Positions 1-7,800 of a DNA stretch of 10,629 nucleotides are shown piece by piece. This DNA comes from STC-113 sp964618565 (GTDB taxonomy: Bacteria; Patescibacteriota; Gracilibacteria; BD1-5; UBA2023). A program made the translations under genes and the position numbers. The notes under the pieces were generated by a model. That model made no database searches, had not been told where the DNA came from, and saw only the letters and a program-made list of their open reading frames with translations. Location: contig CAZUBA010000046.1 of the NCBI GenBank assembly GCA_964618565.1, positions 1 to 10,629 on the forward strand, read 5' to 3'. Positions within the stretch are counted from its first letter, which is position 1. Every line of letters begins with the position of its first letter.

Positions 1-1479
1 GTAGAACTCATAGTAGTCATAGTGATACTTGCAATACTTGCAACAATCGCTTTTCTTTCTTTCTCTTCTCAATCTTGAAGCGCCAGGGATTCTACCAGAT
101 TGTCAGACATATCATCCATAAAGAAATGAATGGAGATGTACAATGTTTGATCTTGACTGTATCCTTCTCCTGATAATCCTACATCTTTCACTTATTCCGG
201 ATGAGCAATATGGAACCAATGAACATTATGAGACAAAGCATATAAGCTCATACAGAAAACACTATCGAAGAAAGTGAAGGATCCACTTAAGAATTCAGAA
301 TATGATTATTCCCTAGCATCCAACAAAAAAGAATACCAGGTAGCCTGAAACTTCGAGAATCCTACATCATTTGAAAAAACCTATAATCCGTTCGAATCGG
401 ATTTCCTCATCTCTCAGTTCTCAATTCTCAATTCTCCTAATGCGAATGCATTAGGTTGAACTTGAGCGAATGTCTACATCTCTTGAAACTACAATTGAGT
501 CCTTCTTAAAGTATTCACTTGAAGCACTTATTATTTCGTGCCTACTCCTACCTTGTTCTGATTGAATGCTAATTGAACATGAAATGTGGTATATGATAAT
601 ACGTTCTGATCAGGGAAAGATATCCTTCCTTGAGTCAATAATGTAGCGATATTCGATTCATCTAAAGTATATTCGACTTGATCCGACAATCTGTGAATCA
701 CAGACATAACTGATCTGATGACAACGATCAAGGCGGCATATCTCACTTGAAATGTCACGACTCCTGCTGTACAGACAATTGTGAACGCAAGCTGAGCAGG
801 GCTTATCGATATCTGAAATTGACTGGTTAAGAATAGCTTGGGATTAGGGAGCGCGGAAATCAATTCATCCGTATCTGAGACCATCGATATAAAAATTGTT
901 TGAGATGATACATCATGAAGAAATTGGTCAAATTGAACATATGCTTCAAATTGTAATTGATACAAAAATCCCCCAACAGGGAAGAGCTATACTTGATCGA
1001 CCTGAAATTGACAATATTGGATTAAGCCTTGAGCAGTTGCTATTAAAGTCATATGTGAAATGACCACATCATCTTGATGATGGACCAAAGTTAATAATCT
1101 TTCAGATACAGAAGTAAACTTGATTTTAGGATGATCTTGAAAACAATTGGTAAAATGTTCAGATACTTGAAGCGAATACATACTATCACCGAACCTATCT
1201 TGATATACATGGTCATCAAGCATTAAAACAAAAGTATGATGAACTTGGAATATAAGCTGAACAGATCAATCTTGTGGTACTGATAGCGAGTTCGATGCAG
1301 CGAGTTTTTGATGGTGATTTTGATGTTCGAATTGAGGATGAACAGAAAACAAATTCTATCCTTGAATGTGTGAGGCAGGTTGGCCATGAAATTGTTGAAA
1401 ATGGCAATGACATACTAATTCTACATTCAATATATGTTGAAGCGGTAATTATGCTTCATATTCAGTATTCGTAAGATAA
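1..1479 (+). CDS. Type IV prepilin-like protein with C-terminal fibrinogen-like Cys-rich domain (5' partial, code 25)
   Basis: The frame is open from base 1 to TAA at 1477-1479, giving 492 residues if TGA is glycine (about 51 TGAs by hand count). The first visible residues, VELIVVIVILAILATIAF, are the type IV prepilin helix from about mature residue 4, including Glu5. The leader peptide, cleavage site and start codon lie upstream of the window. A typical pilin shoulder follows (SARDSTRLSDISSIKKG). The middle region (about residues 45-305) is Gly/Asn/Thr-rich. From about residue 309 there is a Cys-rich C-terminal domain with eight cysteines. Its ICEMTTSSGGW segment (Cys352-Trp361) matches the start of fibrinogen-like or collagen-C-terminal-like domains (C-x-M-T-T-x-G-G-G-W). 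By family knowledge, the product would be inserted in the membrane, processed by a prepilin peptidase and assembled into, or at the tip of, a pilus. The ligand-binding role of the C-terminus is inferred. It could instead be a pseudopilin-like secreted protein. Confidence 0.85.
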
Positions 1480-1502
1480 TTAATCTTATCATCTTAAAAA
1501 TT

Positions 1503-1541
1503 AAAGAATCCTCAGAAATGAGGATTCTTTTTATATTTTTT
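1503..1541 (+). terminator. Rho-independent terminator of the pilin gene
   Basis: A perfect 12-bp stem, AAAGAATCCTCA (1503-1514) with TGAGGATTCTTT (1519-1530), is closed by a GAAA tetraloop and followed by a T-rich run to about 1541. It begins 24 bases after the TAA of the pilin-like gene. It separates that gene from the promoter of the next one. Confidence 0.9.
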
Positions 1542-1603
1542 TCTCCAATTATTCAGTTTTTTATCAAATTGAAAATCATATTTCCAGTGAAATGGCCCAA
1601 TAT

Positions 1604-1631
1604 TTGACAAATATTCAATAAATTGTATAAT
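1604..1631 (+). promoter_or_regulatory. Sigma70-type promoter for the giant surface protein gene
   Basis: TTGACA at 1604-1609 and TATAAT at 1626-1631 are both perfect consensus hexamers, with a 16-bp spacer. Transcription would start near 1638, leaving a leader of about 90 bases before the ATG at 1728. No operator-like palindrome is evident. A consensus promoter right after a terminator suggests an independent, possibly strong, transcription unit. Confidence 0.8.
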
Positions 1632-1727
1632 ACATAGCAAATATAAAACAAAAACAAAGCTTAAATTGCATATTTTAGCTTAAAATAAAGATATGCGTTT
1701 TTTTATTTCATGTTAAACTGAATTATT

Positions 1728-1847
1728 ATGAAAACATTGATTTACTCATTTGTAAGGAAAGAAAGCTGGACTCCAAAAAAGACCACAAGCAAAATTGTCT
1801 TGGTGGCCTTTTTAATGAATATCTTTGGTCCAACGCTTACTTATGCA
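1728..1847 (+). other. Signal peptide of the giant surface protein
   Basis: Residues 1-40 begin MKTLIYSFVRKE and carry a basic N-region (KKTTSK). A hydrophobic core (IVLVAFLMNIFG) follows and ends at T-Y-A before Ser41, an A-x-A-like signal peptidase I site. The N-region is long (about 21 residues). Without cleavage the segment could act as a membrane anchor. Confidence 0.75.
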
Positions 1848-4800
1848 TCTTTACCAAATTTCGGGAATACCTTGGCTCATCCTAATGTACCTGCAGTAGC
1901 TCAAGTCAATGAAGTAAAATTACCAAGAGATTTGGTCGCTTGAGATATTCTGGATATCTCATTCAGCTGAACCCTGATTACTCAAACTTTCAGCTGAACC
2001 CATCTTGAAACCGCACAATTATTAAATGATCAAATTGATGCTCTTTCTGAGGTTATTTCCATTTATGATGATTCTTTAAGGACTTTCATTGTAACCGCAG
2101 AGATTCCTGGAGTGCCTTTTGTTATTTGAGATCTTCATATTACTAGCCAAGCGATAAATCCGTCAACTCCTGTAGATAATGTCGTTGCCATAGCACAGGA
2201 ATCAGAATTATCCATACCACAACAATTATTTGCTTGAGACAATATATATTTCACTGTAGAATGAATTTCCATAGATGAGGCATTCGCTTGAGATACAGAT
2301 ACCACTTTAGCGAATTTTGCAAATAGCATAACCCAAAACACTATTGCGTCTTGATCATTTGACAACATATCAAGAAAAATTAACCTTACTGCAAAAACTC
2401 CTTGAACAGGATTCAGCATGTCAAATCTTAGAATAGTTTCAACTTGAGTCCCTGTATTGAATACCGTTGCAAATGTTGTACCTGTTTCACAGATCGAGAA
2501 AATCAGTTTCCCAAGAATCATTTATCCTGATGAGACTATTTCACTTTCAGTAAGCGGAACTGTTCTGACTCAAGCATATGCTTGAAGCTCAGCTGAGACC
2601 TTAAATGAACTGAATTCACAAATCAATTCTCTTGGGTTCGTATCAAGCTCTATTTCTGCTTGAGACATTACAATTACTTCCACAATTCCTTGAAATCCCT
2701 TTACAGTCGGAAGCATTGATATAACATGATGAACAGTTAATTCTGTAAATTTCATCCCAAACCAGATAGCTGTCAGCCAGGAAGATATAATAAATATTCC
2801 TAGAGATGTCTTTTTATGAGATACTATTAATCTATACATTTCTTGAGCTACGATTTCACAATGATTCACTCTTGATTCGGATTACACCATAGGTCAGCTT
2901 ATGGCTCAGATAAATGCTTCTGATGACTATCAGGTTAGCGCATATAATAATGCATTAAGAAATATCACGATACAGGCAAAATCAGCAGGAAAGGCTTTTA
3001 CTCACCCTACTCTGAATGTCACATCCGCTTTTGCAAGCACTAATCAAACATTGAATCAAGTCGCTCAAAGGCAGATCTCAAATTATAATTTTCCAAGGGA
3101 TTTGGTTCCATGAGACCAGATTTCATCAATAATCAATTGAAGTCCGATAACAATGGATTTTGCAACATGATCTATAGAAACTCTGACTTCATTTGCAGAA
3201 AATATTACTTCAAGCAATTCTGGAGTTCTTTTTGCTAGCTTTACATGAGGCAATATCGTAGAACTTCAAGCTACAGTAGAATGAGTATGATTCACGGCTC
3301 AGAACCTGACTATAACAAATACTCTTGCCCCAGTTGTCCTTATTCCCAACGTAACGCCAGTTAAGCAAAAAGAAACAGTATTTTTTGCAAATGAATTGGT
3401 TGCTTGAGATACAATCACATTGACGCTTAGCTGAGAAACAATTAATCAAACTCTGATTCAAGGCTTTAATGCAACAGAAGATCAGACATTATCCGATTTA
3501 AGCACACAAATCAATTCATTATCGGATTTTACTTCCCAAGTAATAGGAAAGAATCTTGTAATTGAATCTAAAAAGGCCTGAATTCAAATTGCAGTAACTG
3601 ATATTTCTACCCAAGGCCAATCTTTTTCATGACAGCTTATCACTCCAAACCTTACAGAAACAAAAGCTGCTATCAGATTCAATGTCAATTCCGTACCTGG
3701 AAATGATGATACCCTCACTATCTGAGAGTGTATAGTATCTTTTGACAATGTTTGAACAGAAAACGACTGCAGCGACCAAGCGGCAAATCTAGATGTAAGT
3801 TGAATCAATGATCCGAGCACTGCAGCAACTTTAATGAGATGACTAGTTTGAGTCACTGATGCAAATCAATGACCTTTAACTACTTGATGAGTGGGAAGTG
3901 AGGTAGTTTTCTCAGCCTTGAACACACCAGTAATCTCTACTGATATAAGTTATGATTTAAGCGATATAGATTGAAATATATCACTATCCTCTTTGACGAA
4001 TCCATCTATTCCTCAGGCAAAAGTTGAGACATTAAACCTTCCAAGATCATTTGCTCCTGGAGACTCTATGCAGATCGTGGTCGACGGAATTACAGTAACT
4101 CAGAATTTCCTATCTAGCGCTTGAGTATCTTTTAATAATCTTGTAACTCAATTGAATGCTCTTCCGAATACCTCAGCCACATGATCAAATAGTACCATAA
4201 CAATCACCGCTAAGACTCCTTGACTATTATTTGATCTAAGTTCAGCACAATTTGTTAATTCTCAAGTTTCGCAGACTACAGTTTCAAATGTATTAGCTGT
4301 AGCTCAGAGTGAAAATATTAATTTTCCAGCTCCTTTTGCAATCGGAGACCTCGTAACTGTCACTATAGATTGAGTTCAGACTTTAACGCCATTCGCCACA
4401 GACAGTAGCACTACAATGGGGAATCTGATATTCAATATCAATTCTCAAACTTCAGTTTCCGCTACAGCTTCATGAGCAGCCGGAATGGTGCTGACTGCAA
4501 AAACTGCATGAGAACCTTTTGTAATAGATAAACTGGAAATCAAAAACACTACTCCAATAGTCAACACATCAACAAATGTCCCATGAGTCGCACAAATTGA
4601 TGTTCTTGCCATACCATTTGTTCCAACCTCAACTGATAATCTTAATGTGATAATCGATTGAACAACGCTTACACAAGGTTTTGTATGAGATGCGACGACT
4701 ACTCTGAGTGCGCTCAATACGCAAATTGACAATCTTTCTAATGTAAATTCTTCTTATGATACCGCTTCGGGGGCATTTACTATAACTTCATCTGCTCCTG

Positions 4801-7800
4801 GAACTCCTTTTGCTGCTTGATTCTCAAATATTTGAGCAATAATAAATTCCACAAATGTTCAGCCTAATGTCGAATCATGATCACAAGTGGATAATCTTGT
4901 TATTGAAAGAGATCTTGCAACTGGAGATCAATTGAGTCTTGTTATTGCCAATTCAACATTGACACAAGCGTTCTTAACAGACAAAGTTGCAACATTAACT
5001 GCCTTAAATGATCAAATCAATGCCTTAAGCGAGGTCGACTCAATATATGACGGAGCACAGATGTTCACTATAACATCTTCAACTCCCGGAACTCCTTTTA
5101 CTTCATGAATTTTGACAATAACTTCTGTCAATTCAAGCGTGAATCAAGTTCCTAATGTTCCAGCTGTGGCTCAGGTGGAAAACGTAACACTCCCAAGAAA
5201 TCTTATAGAGGGAGATAAGCTAAGTGTGGATTTGAGCGGAACTACAGTGTCTCAGGATTTTACCGGGTCTCAAGCAACTACGCTTACAGAATTTGCAAAT
5301 GCCATAAATTCTTCATTCTCTTGAGCTATCGCGACCACTTTATCAAACACTGTTACATTCACCGCATCCGTTCCTTGAGTGCAGTTTGATATTGCAAATT
5401 TCATAATAGAGAATACAAGCCTAGCGACAACGACAGTAAATAATGTGGTGGCTGTAAAACAAGAATCAGTATTTGATATTCCCACTTTTGTCCTTGGCGA
5501 TCAAATTGTTCTTACGATAAATGCAACACCGATAACTCAAGCCTTCACCACCGACCATCCGACTACCGTTGCAGAGCTTCTTAATAAGATAGATGCAAGC
5601 ACTGTTGTAAATTCTCAATACCAAAGCTGAACAACAATTCACATGAGAAGCACTGTTGCCGGCACTCCATTTACCGTTAGCCAAGTCAGCATAGTAAATA
5701 CTACCATCCCATCGCTTAAGGTTGAGAATGTCGTCCCAGAAGCGCAGGTTGTGAATATGTATCCGGCTTGAACTCTCAGAGAAGCAATAACCTTCAGGGT
5801 TACGGTAAATTGAACTGAATATGATTATCTTACCTTAGCAACTGACTGAATCCCGGAAATAATTACTTGATTACAAGGGGCAATATCAAATACTTGAGTT
5901 ACAGTTTCTAGCTGATCGGATATTTCATGACAATACCTAGAGTTGACTTCTTCAATTCCAGGCATCGCTTTCACTTATGATTCTCAAGCGATCGACATCA
6001 CTCCTCCAGTTGTAATTATGCCTATAAGCGCGCAAGAGACTCTGAAATCAGGCTCTGAATCAACTTCAAATGTGCAGATAAATGAAGATTGAGCTATTTA
6101 CATGGTATTAAGCTGATCTGTAATAACAACAGAACTTGATATTGCGAATGCCATATGAAATAAAACTGCATTCATAGTTTCCAGTCCAGCGAATTCAAAT
6201 ACTGACTACACTGTTACCGTTCCGGTTTGAGCATTGGATTGAATGTATGATTTCATAGCAGTCGACGAATACCATAATGTCTCACAGATAATTCCAGGAT
6301 GGCTTACTGTAGATAATACCGCGCCTATTGTCAATATTTCTACACCTACTCAAATAGTAAATTCTGATTCTATATCAATCAATTGAACTACAGAGGCTAA
6401 TACTAATATCAATATCATATCATGACAAAGCAATATCAATATTGTTTCAGATTGAGCTTGATCTTTTAGCTGAGTAGTAGGACTAAATATCAATGCAGTC
6501 AACCAGATTGAAGTTTCTGCAACCGACATTGCAGGAAACGTATGATCAGGAAGTGTGACAATAACACAAGATTCGCTTACTCCTTCGCCTTTTATCCTGA
6601 ACGGACCGGCATACACCAATAGCTGAAGCGCCAATATGTCTGTTACGACTGAGTCTTGAATATATGTTGAGGTATATGCTTCTGGAGCTTTAATCCAAAG
6701 CTGAACTACTGACTTGAGTTGATTCAAAAATTTCAATGTTCCTCTTGTTTCAGATACTGTAAATAGTTTCTTCGTATTGATTTCAGATGCTGCATGAAAT
6801 ACTGCTTCAGGAAATATATTAATTGTTCAGGATTCAATAGCTCCGAATATAATCTTAGATCCCTTGCCTACAATGGTTCATCTGTCTAATATTAATATCT
6901 CTTGAACTACAGAACCTAATAGCACGGTAGTACTGGACAATTCTTGAGTGACCGCTTCTGCTATAGCGGACTGAGTCTGAGCATTTAGCGCAACTATCTG
7001 ATTGAATCAAGTTTCTGGCGAACAGTATATGAACAATATAAATGTCACAGCAACAGATCCTGCTTGAAATTCAAGCTCAACTTGAGTATCAATACTTGAA
7101 GACAGTATACCTAATGCACTTATAATAAATACTCCATCTTTCCATACTCAACTTACTACAATAACTGTTTCAGGCTCCACTAGGGCAGGCTCTACAGTGG
7201 ATATAGCATGATGAGCAGCTCCAGTTTCTGTCGCTGTTGATGTGAGCGGCAATTTCTCACTTGATGTGAATCTGAATTCTAATCTAGCTAATATTCTGCT
7301 AGTCACTTCAACTGATCAAGTTGGGAATGCAGTATCAGGAAGCATCACAGTTACAAATGATACGATAACTCCAACCGTAAATATCACAACCCCTAATCAT
7401 CCTACAAACAGCCAAGTAATCAGTATTGTCTGAACAACAGAGCCGAATAGCACCATTTCAATCACTTGATGAAGCGGATCTTTCAATTGAGTATCCGATA
7501 ACGTTTGAAATTTTAATATCCCTGCAGAATTGAATCTATGAATCCAAAATGATCTTGTAGTAACTTCCACAGATCAAGCTTGAAATTCTTGAGTTGGCAA
7601 TATTTCCATTACTCATGACCCTGTAGTTGTATTCGTAACTCTTTGAGTACAAGCTATAAATTGGACAAATCAAGATTCATTCTCATTTACATGAACGACT
7701 AAATCAGGAGCCACTGTCGATGTGACTTGAGGAAGCTGAACGCTTAATCTTATCGCTGATGCTTCTTGAGCATTCAGCTGAAATATTTCCTTGAACATTA

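Noticed and set aside
531..965. Minus-strand ORF of 144 codons, the longest with a standard start
   Set aside because: It lies wholly inside the pilin-like frame. Frequent TGA-Gly codons on the plus strand read as TCA (Ser) on the other strand, which keeps shadow frames open. It has no recognisable motif.
1274..1474. Plus-strand ORF of 66 codons
   Set aside because: It is in a different frame from the pilin-like gene and covers its conserved Cys-rich end.
1656..1685. AGCTTAAA repeated twice about 20 bases apart in the leader of the giant gene
   Set aside because: It is short and in very AT-rich DNA, with no palindrome, so chance is likely.
1884..6002. CRISPR-like or satellite array because of the ~290-bp period
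   Set aside because: Conservation is at the protein level with diverged DNA and an unbroken frame. There is no repeat-spacer structure.
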